Assembly: GCF_900107115.1 (NCBI RefSeq)
Contig: NZ_FNOS01000004.1
Coordinates: 1 to 64,000, forward strand
From: Salimicrobium album
GTDB lineage: Bacteria; Bacillota; Bacilli; Bacillales; Halobacillaceae
Direction of reading: 5' to 3'
DNA: 64,000 nt
This document shows, one piece after another, positions 17,824 through 25,564 of this stretch. The position numbers and the translations under genes are program-made. The notes under the pieces were generated by a model. The model saw only the letters and a list, made by a program, of their open reading frames with translations, did no database searches and was not told the DNA's origin. Position 1 is the first letter of the stretch. Each line of letters starts with the position of its first letter.

Positions 17824-18499
17824 ACAGACAGTAAATAAAAAAGGCAGTTACCTTGTTAACGGTAGACATTCTTTAGCGGCAGAGCAGTACAAAACCATCA
17901 GAACGAATCTGGAATTTGCGTCTGTAGATCGTAAACTCCGATCATTTTTCGTCACATCCCCGGGCCCGGGAGAAGGTAAATCTACAACTGCCGCCAATCT
18001 GGCTGTCGTTTTTTCGGAACAGGGAAAAAGAGTGATTCTTATTGATGCCGATATGCGTAAACCGACCCTTCATTACACGTTTTCCTCCGAAAACGTAGTT
18101 GGTCTCAGCAATTATCTTGCCGGCCAGAAACCTTCCGTCACCAATGTAATTCAGGAAACAGCAGTGAAGAATCTGGATATAATAACGAGCGGGCCGGTTC
18201 CGCCGAATCCGGCTGAGTTGCTGGGCGGAAATTCCATGAAGACTCTTATGAACGAATTGAAGAGTACTTACGACCTGATCATTTTCGACACGCCACCCGT
18301 ACTTTCTGTGACTGATTCACAGTTACTGGCCCCGTATACCGAAGGGGTGGTTCTCGTAGTACGGAGCAGGAAGACGCGAAGAGAAGAAGCGAATAAAGCC
18401 AAAGAAGTACTCCTGCACTCACGGGCCAGGATCCTCGGTGCGGTACTGAACGGTAATGAAATGGAAAAAAGGAAGAAAAACTATTATTACTACGCTTAG
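17804..18499 (+). CDS. Bacterial tyrosine kinase (BY-kinase, EpsB/CapB-like)
   Basis: About 231 residues. Walker A SPGPGEGKSTTAANLAVVFS near residue 50-69, Walker A' VILIDADMRKP and Walker B DLIIFDTPPVLS are in order. The C-terminus carries the Tyr cluster NYYYYA that is autophosphorylated in this family. It pairs with the membrane modulator before it to control polymer length and export. Two starts are possible: GTG at 17804 or TTG at 17813-17815, the latter with GAGGTGA at good distance. Both overlap the upstream gene. Confidence 0.93.
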   Translation: MSPLVRKQTVNKKGSYLVNGRHSLAAEQYKTIRTNLEFASVDRKLRSFFVTSPGPGEGKSTTAANLAVVFSEQGKRVILIDADMRKPTLHYTFSSENVVGLSNYLAGQKPSVTNVIQETAVKNLDIITSGPVPPNPAELLGGNSMKTLMNELKSTYDLIIFDTPPVLSVTDSQLLAPYTEGVVLVVRSRKTRREEANKAKEVLLHSRARILGAVLNGNEMEKRKKNYYYYA

Positions 18500-18546
18500 C
18501 AATGGGAGATTCAAAAAAGAGAGCAGAGCTTCTGGAAGGGATGCCT

Positions 18547-19854
18547 ATGGAAAATATATTAGTGAAAATTTCACAGAAAACATTTGTCAGAAACGTAGTG
18601 ATTGTAGCTTCCGGTACCGCCTCTGCGCAGGTGATTATGGTAGTGAGCTCTCAGTTTTTAACGAGAATATATGGACCTGAGGCGTTCGGCATGTTTGGAG
18701 TCTACTCTTCGATCATCGCCATCCTGGCTCCCGCAGCCGCCCTGACTTACCCTATTGCCATCGTCTTACCGAAATCGAAAGAGACAGCGATGAACGTGAT
18801 GCGGCTCTCCTTTTACATTACGCTCCTGGTAGCGTTGCTGACGACGGTGGTGCTGTTCTTGTTCAATGACATCATCGCATCAGTGTTCCATTTACAGGAG
18901 GTCGCCGCTTTTCTCTATTTTCTGCCATTCGTCATTTTCTTTTCAGGGTGTCTGCAAATCATAGAGAACTGGCTCATTCGTAACAATCAGTATAAAGTTA
19001 CGGCCCGTTCCGTCATGGGGCAGACGACCATAGTCCAGGCAGGCATGGTCGGAATCGGGTTTTTCAACCCAATGGCAGCTGTACTGATTCTGTTCACTTC
19101 GATGAACCAGGTGTTGCGCTCCCTTCTTATGGTGGCCGGTGCCGGGTACTTTCGACTCGGAAAACTCACGGCTTTTTTGAAACAGACGAACATGCGGGAG
19201 ATGAGGAGGTCAGCGAAAAAATATTATGACTTTCCGGCTTATCGAACCCCGGAACTTTTACTGAATGGATTCTCTCAAGGGTTCCCTGTTCTGATGCTGA
19301 GCAGTTTCTTCTCTCCTGCAGCCGCAGGGTTTTACGCCATAGGCAGAATCGCTCTCGATATGCCGGCTCATTTAATCGGGAAATCCGTCTCAGATGTTTT
19401 TTATCCCCGTGTTACGAAGGGGGCGAATAACTTTGAAAAGATCACTCCCATACTGATGAAAGCGACGGGGGTGATGGCTGTCATAGGTCTCCTCCCGTTT
19501 GGCCTCGTCATTCTGATTGGCCCGTGGTTATTCGAACTGGTCTTCGGAGAAGGATGGGCGATGGCGGGGGAATACGCCGTGTGGATTGCAGTGTGGGGAT
19601 GGACAAGATTCCTGCAGGGACCAAGTACCAGTACTCTGCCGGTTTTGTCGGCGCAGGGGTTCCATCTCGTCTTCACGATCTGTTCCTTAAGTGTCCGGGT
19701 ATCAGCGATGTTTGCCGGATACTGGATTTTCGGTGATGACCTTATAGCCGTGGCGTGTTTTTGTCTTGGAGGTGCGGTAATGAACGTACTTCTTGTGCTC
19801 ATTACGTGGAAACGAACTCGCAGATTTGATACGGAGCGAAGTAGTTTGATGTAA
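18547..19854 (+). CDS. Polysaccharide flippase (Wzx, MOP superfamily)
   Basis: About 435 residues from the ATG at 18547, supported by GGAAGGG; an ATG at 18502 has no ribosome site. Twelve or so hydrophobic helices run through the protein. The N-terminal segment VVIVASGTASAQVIMVVSSQFLTR (quoted in part) and LTRIYGPEAFGMFGVYSSI are characteristic of Wzx/O-antigen translocases. It would flip undecaprenyl-linked repeat units to the outer face for the EpsG-type polymerase. It follows the kinase by 47 bases and precedes galE. Confidence 0.88.
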   Translation: MENILVKISQKTFVRNVVIVASGTASAQVIMVVSSQFLTRIYGPEAFGMFGVYSSIIAILAPAAALTYPIAIVLPKSKETAMNVMRLSFYITLLVALLTTVVLFLFNDIIASVFHLQEVAAFLYFLPFVIFFSGCLQIIENWLIRNNQYKVTARSVMGQTTIVQAGMVGIGFFNPMAAVLILFTSMNQVLRSLLMVAGAGYFRLGKLTAFLKQTNMREMRRSAKKYYDFPAYRTPELLLNGFSQGFPVLMLSSFFSPAAAGFYAIGRIALDMPAHLIGKSVSDVFYPRVTKGANNFEKITPILMKATGVMAVIGLLPFGLVILIGPWLFELVFGEGWAMAGEYAVWIAVWGWTRFLQGPSTSTLPVLSAQGFHLVFTICSLSVRVSAMFAGYWIFGDDLIAVACFCLGGAVMNVLLVLITWKRTRRFDTERSSLM

Positions 19855-19947
19855 AAGGAAGAATTATACACTTTCGTTCGTTATATAGAATTGATTTTCT
19901 TCGGCGCCTGGAGGTATCGCGGATTTAAATAAAGGAGGACATTGAAA

Positions 19948-21036
19948 ATGAAAAAGAATGCCCGTAACTCAAAAGGCACGGTTCTGGTCACGGGAGGAGC
20001 GGGGTATCTCGGCTCCCATACCAGTGTCGCCCTGCTTGAAGCCGGTTATAACGTCGTCGTCGCTGACAACCTCATTAACGGATACGAGGAGAATGTAAAA
20101 AAAGTGGAGGAAATTACCGGAGCGTCCGTCACCTTCTATCGGGCGGACGTAACAGATGAACAGGCATTACAAAAGATATTTGCGGAACATTCGTTCGATG
20201 CGGTCATGCACTTCGCCGGACTGAAATCTGTTAAAGAATCCTTCGCGAGAGCGCTGGACTATTACCACACGAACGTCAGCGGAACTGTAACGCTGGCGAA
20301 AGTCTGTAACGCTTTCGGAGTACAAAAATTCATCTTCAGCTCATCCGCTACAGTTTATGGAGAGAACCAGGTTCCGTTTACGGAGCACATGCCGCTGAAG
20401 CCGACCATCAACCCGTACGGAGAAACGAAAAGTATGTGCGAACGCGTACTGCAGGATTTTTCATTGATGAATCCTGAGTTTTCCATAGCCATTCTTCGCT
20501 ATTTCAACCCTGTCGGTGCTCATGCAAGCGGGAAGATAGGTGAAAACCCGCGTGGTATCCCTGATAATATCATGCCCTACATTACCCAGGTTGCGACCGG
20601 GAAACTTGAGAGGCTCCATATATTCGGGAACGATTACGAGACACCGGACGGAACGTGTATAAGAGATTTCGTCCACGTCATGGATATTGCCGAAGGACAC
20701 GTGAAGACGATGGAACATCTGGACGGCGGGGCAGTCGTTTACAACCTCGGAACCGGAAAAGGGACGAGTGTGAAGGAACTGATTTATACATTCCAGCAGG
20801 TGAACAACGTCCGTGTGCCGCATGAATTTGCAGCACGAAGAGAAGGAGACATAGAAATCTGTTATGCAGACACCGGAAAAGTCAACAGGGAAATCGGCTG
20901 GCGGGCGGCACGCACGGTAGCGGACATGTGCAGGGACGCATGGCAATACGAACTCGCTCTCATGAAAGAAAAGGCGACGCTGCTTGAAGCCTCGAGAGGG
21001 GGAGGGACTTTTATCGATATGGAAAAGAAAGTCTGA
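19948..21036 (+). CDS. galE: UDP-glucose 4-epimerase
   Basis: 362 residues from the ATG at 19948 (AAAGGAGG 9 bases before; an in-frame TTG at 19942 is less well placed). It interconverts UDP-glucose and UDP-galactose, or the N-acetyl forms, to supply the polymer. The Rossmann motif GGAGYLGSHTSVALLEAGYN, the FSSSATVYGE Ser/Thr block, the catalytic YGETKSMCE (Tyr-x-x-x-Lys) and LRYFNPVGAHASGKIGENPR are all present. The length is slightly above the usual 330-340 because of a C-terminal tail. Confidence 0.95.
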   Translation: MKKNARNSKGTVLVTGGAGYLGSHTSVALLEAGYNVVVADNLINGYEENVKKVEEITGASVTFYRADVTDEQALQKIFAEHSFDAVMHFAGLKSVKESFARALDYYHTNVSGTVTLAKVCNAFGVQKFIFSSSATVYGENQVPFTEHMPLKPTINPYGETKSMCERVLQDFSLMNPEFSIAILRYFNPVGAHASGKIGENPRGIPDNIMPYITQVATGKLERLHIFGNDYETPDGTCIRDFVHVMDIAEGHVKTMEHLDGGAVVYNLGTGKGTSVKELIYTFQQVNNVRVPHEFAARREGDIEICYADTGKVNREIGWRAARTVADMCRDAWQYELALMKEKATLLEASRGGGTFIDMEKKV

Positions 21037-21109
21037 TCTGCGGTCATGATCGACAGTCTTCGGAACATCTCGAACATCGGATCGATTACTGAAAAGGGGC
21101 GGTGGGACA

Positions 21110-21952
21110 ATGAAATTCTCTGTATTGATTTCCGTATACGATAAGGAAACTCCCCGATTTTTCAAAGAAGCGTTGGAGAGTGTAGTGGAACAGACCCGAA
21201 AGCCGGACGAAATCGTTGTAGTAAAAGACGGGAGACTTACTGATGGACTGGAGGAAGTGCTTCAGACATTCGAGCGGGAGAATGAGCCGTTAGTGAAAAT
21301 CGTACCACTCGAGGAGAACGTGGGACTCGGGGAGGCTCTCCGGACAGGGGTATGGCACTGCTCCCATCCTGTCATCGCCCGTATGGACAGTGATGATATA
21401 AGTCTTCCTCACCGGTTTGAAACGCAAATCGATTATTTAAAAACACATGAGGATGTAGACCTTGTAGGAGGATGGATTTCCGAGTTTGATGAAAACGACT
21501 CCAGGAGGCATACGAGAACCGTACCCACGGGGTATGAAACGATTAAGAGACGGGCCAGATACCGGAACCCGCTGAATCACGTATCCGTCATGTTCCGAAA
21601 GCAGGCAGTGCTGAAGAGCGGAAATTACCAGACGTGCCTGTGGAATGAAGATTACTACCTATGGATCCGGATGCTGAGCAGAGGGTGCAGAATAGAGAAT
21701 ATTCCGGAAGTCCTCCTGGATGTAAGGACCGGGAAAGGGATGTACCAGCGCAGGGGCGGAAGAAACTATATAATGAATGAAGTGAAATTTCAAAGAATGA
21801 TACTGGAATCGGGATTCATCTCTCGTTCGGAATTTGTGTTCAACGTATCGAGCCGCACATTTGTAAGAGTGCTTCCGAACGACGTACGTTCTCTGATATA
21901 TACCCGGATGCTGAGGAAAAAGCCGGTTGTGCCTCAGGCTGCCGGAGAATAG
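21110..21952 (+). CDS. Glycosyltransferase family 2 (AmsE-like)
   Basis: 280 residues. The GT-A domain begins FSVLISVYDKETPRFFKEAL, with DEIVVVKDGRLTDGLEEVL, the NVGLGEALRTG block, and ARMDSDDISLPHRFETQ, whose D-S-D-D is the metal motif. NHVSVMFRKQAVL and WNEDYYLWIRML follow; the W-x-E-D-Y acceptor motif is typical of GT2 enzymes that extend exopolysaccharide units. A GGGGCGG-type site precedes the ATG. It is the last gene of the cluster and is followed by a terminator. Confidence 0.9.
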   Translation: MKFSVLISVYDKETPRFFKEALESVVEQTRKPDEIVVVKDGRLTDGLEEVLQTFERENEPLVKIVPLEENVGLGEALRTGVWHCSHPVIARMDSDDISLPHRFETQIDYLKTHEDVDLVGGWISEFDENDSRRHTRTVPTGYETIKRRARYRNPLNHVSVMFRKQAVLKSGNYQTCLWNEDYYLWIRMLSRGCRIENIPEVLLDVRTGKGMYQRRGGRNYIMNEVKFQRMILESGFISRSEFVFNVSSRTFVRVLPNDVRSLIYTRMLRKKPVVPQAAGE

Positions 21953-21960
21953 AGCTTGAA

Positions 21961-21993
21961 AGCTGCGGTCCTTGAGTGGACGGCAGTTTTTTT
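21961..21993 (+). terminator. Terminator closing the EPS cluster
   Basis: CTGCGGTCC and GGACGGCAG form a stem with one mismatch, followed by TTTTTTT. Confidence 0.7.
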
Positions 21994-22038
21994 ATGTGGT
22001 CGTCCCCCGAATCCTGACGTTTGGGGGAGGAAATTCAG

Positions 22039-22136
22039 TGTGAAGGTCACGAAAAGGCTGAAATCCTTCCCTTCGGAGGAAAAATCGTCTGTTGAAGGTA
22101 ATGATTCGGAGTTAATCGTTACCTTCAGATCTTTTT
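22039..22136 (+). repeat. Structured intergenic repeat element, copy A
   Basis: It begins TGAAGGTCACGAAAA and ends with a hairpin at 22094-22126 (GAAGGTAATGATT / AATCGTTACCTTC) followed by TTTTT. A diverged copy with the same order of blocks lies at 29157-29245. No ORF is convincing here. Confidence 0.55.
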
Positions 22137-22137
22137 G

Positions 22138-22178
22138 AGAACGGTGAAGGTCACGAAAGAGACTTGATTGAGAAAGTG
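22138..22178 (+). repeat. Structured repeat, partial copy B (head only)
   Basis: GGTGAAGGTCACGAAAGAGA repeats the first 15 or so bases of copy A, followed by CTTGATTGAGAAAGTGAAC, without the terminal hairpin. Confidence 0.45.
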
Positions 22179-22312
22179 AACACGTGTTTCAGTGTTTTTT
22201 TTCATTCAATTAGCAGTGAACAACAAAAAGCCCTGAAAAAATGAGCGATTCACTTAAAATAGCCAAATCTATTATTATACGGTCTCTATGTAAGATACAA
22301 TAGAAGCATTTA

Positions 22313-22412
22313 TTATTCCGACTTTTTTATCGTTTTATCAAACAAAAGGTTGTTTTCACATGTCTTATTTGTTTTTAACTAAGAAGTCGGGATAATCTGA
22401 AAGTCGGAATAA
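22313..22412. repeat. 100-bp element bounded by a perfect 13-bp inverted repeat
   Basis: TTATTCCGACTTT at 22313-22325 and AAAGTCGGAATAA at 22400-22412 are exact inverted copies, with another AAGTCGGGATAA at 22385-22396. It sits where the composition changes to AT-rich and could be a MITE or a transposon end. The surrounding 21994-22480 region has no gene. Confidence 0.45.
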
Positions 22413-22480
22413 GTGGTGTGAGAGGTCGGGGGTTAGTCGCCCCCTCCTACTCGATTAATTTTTCACTTTTACAATAGAAC

Positions 22481-22522
22481 TTGATCCTAATCAATTTTTA
22501 TTTCATAGAAACATCCTATACT
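22481..22522 (+). promoter_or_regulatory. FNR/Flp-type box and promoter for the metal ATPase
   Basis: TTGATCCTAATCAA at 22481-22494 is a perfect TTGAT-N4-ATCAA palindrome. TATACT follows at 22517-22522. The box centre to the -10 is 29.5 bases, placing the site near -41.5 relative to a predicted start at about 22529, the class II activator position. Confidence 0.7.
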
Positions 22523-22572
22523 AGAGTCATCAACAAGGAATACAAATGAAAATGAAATTGGAGGGAATCAAC

Positions 22573-24426
22573 ATGCAAAGATATATATTAAGTAAAAAGA
22601 ATTCCATTACACTGATCAGTGCAATTTTGATTGCACTTGCATTCTTCGGACGATTTTCCTTAGACAACATGGCCATTTTCAATTGGTCGCTCATCATTGC
22701 ATCTATTCTTGGTGTAGCACCAATTGCGATTCAAGCCTTTCAGGCATTAAAAGTAAAAGTTGTCAGTATTGATGTTTTAGTTACCATTGCAGTAATTGGG
22801 GCAGTATTGATTCAAAATTATGAGGAATCAGCCATCGTTACTTTCTTATTCTTATTTGGTTCTTACTTGGAGCAACGTACCTTGAACAAAACACGTTCTG
22901 CCATTAAAGAATTAACAGAGCTGGCACCAGAAAGTGCTTTAAAGCAAATGGAAAATGGAGAATTTGAAGAAGTTGATGTCGATGATGTAGATGAAGGTGA
23001 CATTTTATTAGTCAAAACGGGTGCAAAAGTCCCCGTAGATGGAACCGTGTTAACAGGTGAAGGTCACATCAATGAAGCAAGTATTACCGGAGAGTCTGTT
23101 CCAGTAAGCAAAAGGGTCGATTCTGAAGTATTTGCGGGAACAATCTTAGAAAATGGAACGATTCAAATTCGATCTGACCGTGTAGGGGAAGATACAACAT
23201 TTGGTAGAATTATCGAATTAGTGGAAGAAGCACAGGATTCCAAATCAGAAGCAGAGCGGTTTATTGATCGATTCTCTAAATATTATACACCAGCTGTTTT
23301 AGTCCTTGGTTTTATTGTTTGGCTATTCTCAAAAGATATTGAACTAGCTATCACGATTCTTGTTTTAGGATGTCCAGGTGCATTAGTTATCGGGGTTCCT
23401 GTATCCAACGTTGCCGGTATCGGAAACGGTGCACGTAATGGTGTCCTCCTAAAAGGTAGTGAAGTTATCAATGACTTTAGCAGAGTAGATACTATCGTTT
23501 TTGATAAAACGGGAACATTGACAGTAGGAAACCCTGAAGTTGCCGAAAAAGAATTTTACGGCAACAACACTGAAGAAATTCTAGGATACTTAGCAAGTGT
23601 GGAGCGCGAATCGGACCACCCACTAGCAAAAGCTGTCTTACAGGATATTGGCGAGACAACTTTCTATACTGTTGAAGAAACCGAAGTCGTTAAAGGTGGC
23701 GGAATTGTAGCAAAAATAGGTGTTCATCGTATAGCCGTTGGTAACGTAGCTTTAATGGAAAAAGAAAATGTGAAATTAAGCGAAAAAGCTAAAAAAGACG
23801 TCGAACGCTTTGAGAAAAATGGGAATTCTCTTGTGTTAACTGCGGTTGACGGAGAATTAAAAGTTCTGATGGGTATTCGGGATCAAATCCGTCCAGGTGT
23901 TAAAAAAGATCTTCAAAACCTAAAAAAACTTGGAGTCAAAAACCTAGTCGTTCTTTCAGGGGACAACCAAGGAACCGTAGATTTAGTTGCTCGAGAACTT
24001 GGATTAACAGAAGCACACGGTCATATGCTTCCAGAAGGAAAATCCGCATATATTGAAAAAATGCAAGCAAAAGGCCAACTCATTGCCTTTGTCGGTGACG
24101 GAGTGAATGATAGTCCTTCATTAGCCTTAGCAGATATCGGAATCGCAATGGGAAGTGGAACAGATGTTGCAATTGAAACATCGGATGTCGTTTTAATGAA
24201 TTCTGACTTTAGTCGTTTACCACACGCATTAGGCTTAACAAAATTAACTTCAAGAAACATGAAACAGAACATCACCATAGCAGTTGGTGTGGTATTAGTC
24301 TTACTTGCTAGCCTACTATTTAGTGAATGGATGAATATGTCAATCGGGATGTTGGTTCACGAAGCAAGTATCTTAGTAGTCATCTTGAATGGTATGAGAT
24401 TGCTTCGATACCGTTTGAGAGGATAA
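22573..24426 (+). CDS. Heavy-metal-translocating P1B-type ATPase with CPG transmembrane motif
   Basis: About 617 residues from the ATG at 22573 (TTGGAGGG upstream; an ATG at 22546 has none). It pumps a metal ion across the membrane with ATP. Actuator motif ITGESVPVSK, phosphorylation site VFDKTGTLTVG (Asp about 311), hinge GDGVNDSPSLALADIGIAMG and the C-terminal HEASILVVILNGMRLLR are present. There is no N-terminal metal-binding domain; separate small HMA proteins follow. The transmembrane metal motif reads CPG (Cys about 267) rather than the common CPC or SPC, so the metal cannot be assigned. It is AT-rich compared with the EPS genes. Confidence 0.9.
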   Translation: MQRYILSKKNSITLISAILIALAFFGRFSLDNMAIFNWSLIIASILGVAPIAIQAFQALKVKVVSIDVLVTIAVIGAVLIQNYEESAIVTFLFLFGSYLEQRTLNKTRSAIKELTELAPESALKQMENGEFEEVDVDDVDEGDILLVKTGAKVPVDGTVLTGEGHINEASITGESVPVSKRVDSEVFAGTILENGTIQIRSDRVGEDTTFGRIIELVEEAQDSKSEAERFIDRFSKYYTPAVLVLGFIVWLFSKDIELAITILVLGCPGALVIGVPVSNVAGIGNGARNGVLLKGSEVINDFSRVDTIVFDKTGTLTVGNPEVAEKEFYGNNTEEILGYLASVERESDHPLAKAVLQDIGETTFYTVEETEVVKGGGIVAKIGVHRIAVGNVALMEKENVKLSEKAKKDVERFEKNGNSLVLTAVDGELKVLMGIRDQIRPGVKKDLQNLKKLGVKNLVVLSGDNQGTVDLVARELGLTEAHGHMLPEGKSAYIEKMQAKGQLIAFVGDGVNDSPSLALADIGIAMGSGTDVAIETSDVVLMNSDFSRLPHALGLTKLTSRNMKQNITIAVGVVLVLLASLLFSEWMNMSIGMLVHEASILVVILNGMRLLRYRLRG

Positions 24427-24458
24427 ATTTAATAGAAAGCGGTCTTGACGAATGATAA

Positions 24459-24506
24459 AGGGGAAGTATTCAGGTAGGAAGAACAAAATACTCCCCTACT
24501 TTTTTC
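24459..24506 (+). terminator. Terminator after the P1B ATPase
   Basis: AAGGGGAAGTATT and AATACTCCCCT form a stem around a 16-base loop, followed by TTTTTT after ACT. Confidence 0.75.
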
Positions 24507-24513
24507 TTAAAAC

Positions 24514-24555
24514 TTGATTTGCGTCAATTTCATTTCGTAGAACCTCAGCTATACT
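24514..24555 (+). promoter_or_regulatory. Second FNR/Flp-type box and promoter, before the first HMA gene
   Basis: TTGATTTGCGTCAA at 24514-24527 matches TTGAT-N4-ATCAA with one change. TATACT at 24550-24555 gives the same 29.5-base spacing as the ATPase promoter. The stretch between box and -10 is also similar (ATTTCATAGAA versus ATTTCGTAGAA). Confidence 0.7.
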
Positions 24556-24619
24556 TAAATTGTAAAGAAGAAGAGGGAAAACAAAAAAGTCAAAGATAAG
24601 ATGAAAGGAGAAATAATTC

Positions 24620-24853
24620 ATGCAAAAAGCAGTTATTCAATTAGAAACATTATCTTGTCCATCTTGTATGCAAAAGATTGAAAATGCGGTGAAAGGATTA
24701 AATGGGGTTAATCAAGATAGCTTAAAAGTATTATTCAATGCCAGTAAAGTAAAAGTAGATTTTGATTCAGAAACGATCACCGTTAACGATATCAAAAAGG
24801 CAATTGAAGACTTAGGATATCCCGTTGTTAAATCAAAAGTAAAATCTGCCTAA
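24620..24853 (+). CDS. Small heavy-metal-associated (HMA) domain protein, copy 1
   Basis: 77 residues, a single ferredoxin-like HMA fold. The metal site is CPSC in QLETLSCPSCMQKIENAV (residues 13-16), then VKVDFDSETITVNDIKKAIE and EDLGYPVV. It is likely a metallochaperone or a detached metal-binding domain serving the neighbouring P1B ATPase, which lacks its own. AAAGGAG precedes the ATG. It lies 90% identical by eye to a second copy 650 bases downstream, a tandem duplication around the small helical gene. Confidence 0.85.
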   Translation: MQKAVIQLETLSCPSCMQKIENAVKGLNGVNQDSLKVLFNASKVKVDFDSETITVNDIKKAIEDLGYPVVKSKVKSA

Positions 24854-24900
24854 GACAAACACACATAACAAAAATTATATATAGAAAGAGGGAAATAATA

Positions 24901-25200
24901 ATGTCTGAGCAAACATTTAACGAAGTAATAACAAACCATTTTGAAAAACTGGATTTATACACTACTGCGATTACACGGGCCTATGGTAAGAACCATCCAG
25001 AAGCCTTTGAAGTACGTGAACTATTTGAAAAACTCAGTAAAAAGGTAAAAGATGCTGGTGCAAACAAACCAGACTTGGATGTTGAATTTGCTCAGTTACG
25101 AAAAATCACAAACAACTACGCCATTCCTGGAGATGTATGTGAAACATATGCAGGCACCTACGAAATGTTATCAGAAGTAGACAAAGCATATCAGGCTTAA
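24901..25200 (+). CDS. Small helical protein of metal/redox module, function unknown
   Basis: 99 residues, predicted almost entirely helical, with one Cys (GDVCETYAG, about residue 80) and several His and Glu. I do not recognise it with confidence. Short proteins in similar Fnr-ATPase-HMA gene groups are sometimes annotated as related to iron-sulfur cluster repair (RIC/ScdA-type) proteins, but the paired His/Glu di-iron ligands of full-length RIC are not obvious here. AGAGGG precedes the ATG, and it lies between the two HMA copies in the same orientation, probably cotranscribed. Confidence 0.6.
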   Translation: MSEQTFNEVITNHFEKLDLYTTAITRAYGKNHPEAFEVRELFEKLSKKVKDAGANKPDLDVEFAQLRKITNNYAIPGDVCETYAGTYEMLSEVDKAYQA

Positions 25201-25266
25201 AAGTAACCCAAAAACAAAAGAATAAATTGGTTTACGGTCGTTAAAAAATGAAGGGAGAAATGATTT

Positions 25267-25500
25267 ATGCAAAAAGCAACGATTCAATTAGAAACCTTAT
25301 CTTGCCCATCTTGTCTCCAAAAGATTGAAAATGCGGTGAAAGGAATAAAAGGTGTGAATCAAGATAGCTTGAAGGTAATGTTCAATGCTAGTAAAGTAAA
25401 AGTAGATTTTGATTCAGAAGCAGTCGTTATTAACGATATCGAAGAGGCAATTGAAGACTTAGGATATCCTGTTGTCAAATCAAAGGTAAAACCTGCTTAA
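25267..25500 (+). CDS. Small heavy-metal-associated (HMA) domain protein, copy 2
   Basis: 77 residues with the same layout as copy 1: QLETLSCPSCLQKIENAV, VKVDFDSEAVVINDIEEAIE and EDLGYPVV. Differences are few and mostly conservative (M to L after the CPSC, K to E in the penultimate helix), so the duplication is recent or both copies are under selection. GAAGGGAG precedes the ATG. A perfect terminator follows the stop. Confidence 0.85.
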   Translation: MQKATIQLETLSCPSCLQKIENAVKGIKGVNQDSLKVMFNASKVKVDFDSEAVVINDIEEAIEDLGYPVVKSKVKPA

Positions 25501-25517
25501 TCGAGTGAATAGAAAGG

Positions 25518-25545
25518 AAGCCTAAGATGCCCTCTTAGGCTTTTT
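25518..25545 (+). terminator. Terminator after HMA copy 2
   Basis: AAGCCTAAGA and TCTTAGGCTT form a perfect 10-bp stem with loop TGCCC and a T tail. Confidence 0.9.
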
Positions 25546-25564
25546 ATAAAAAGGAGAGGTTATT

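Noticed and set aside
22094-22126. Hairpin considered as a simple terminator of the EPS cluster
   Set aside because: A better terminator lies at 21961-21993 and the hairpin is part of a repeated element with a second copy at 29 kb, so it is reported as a repeat.
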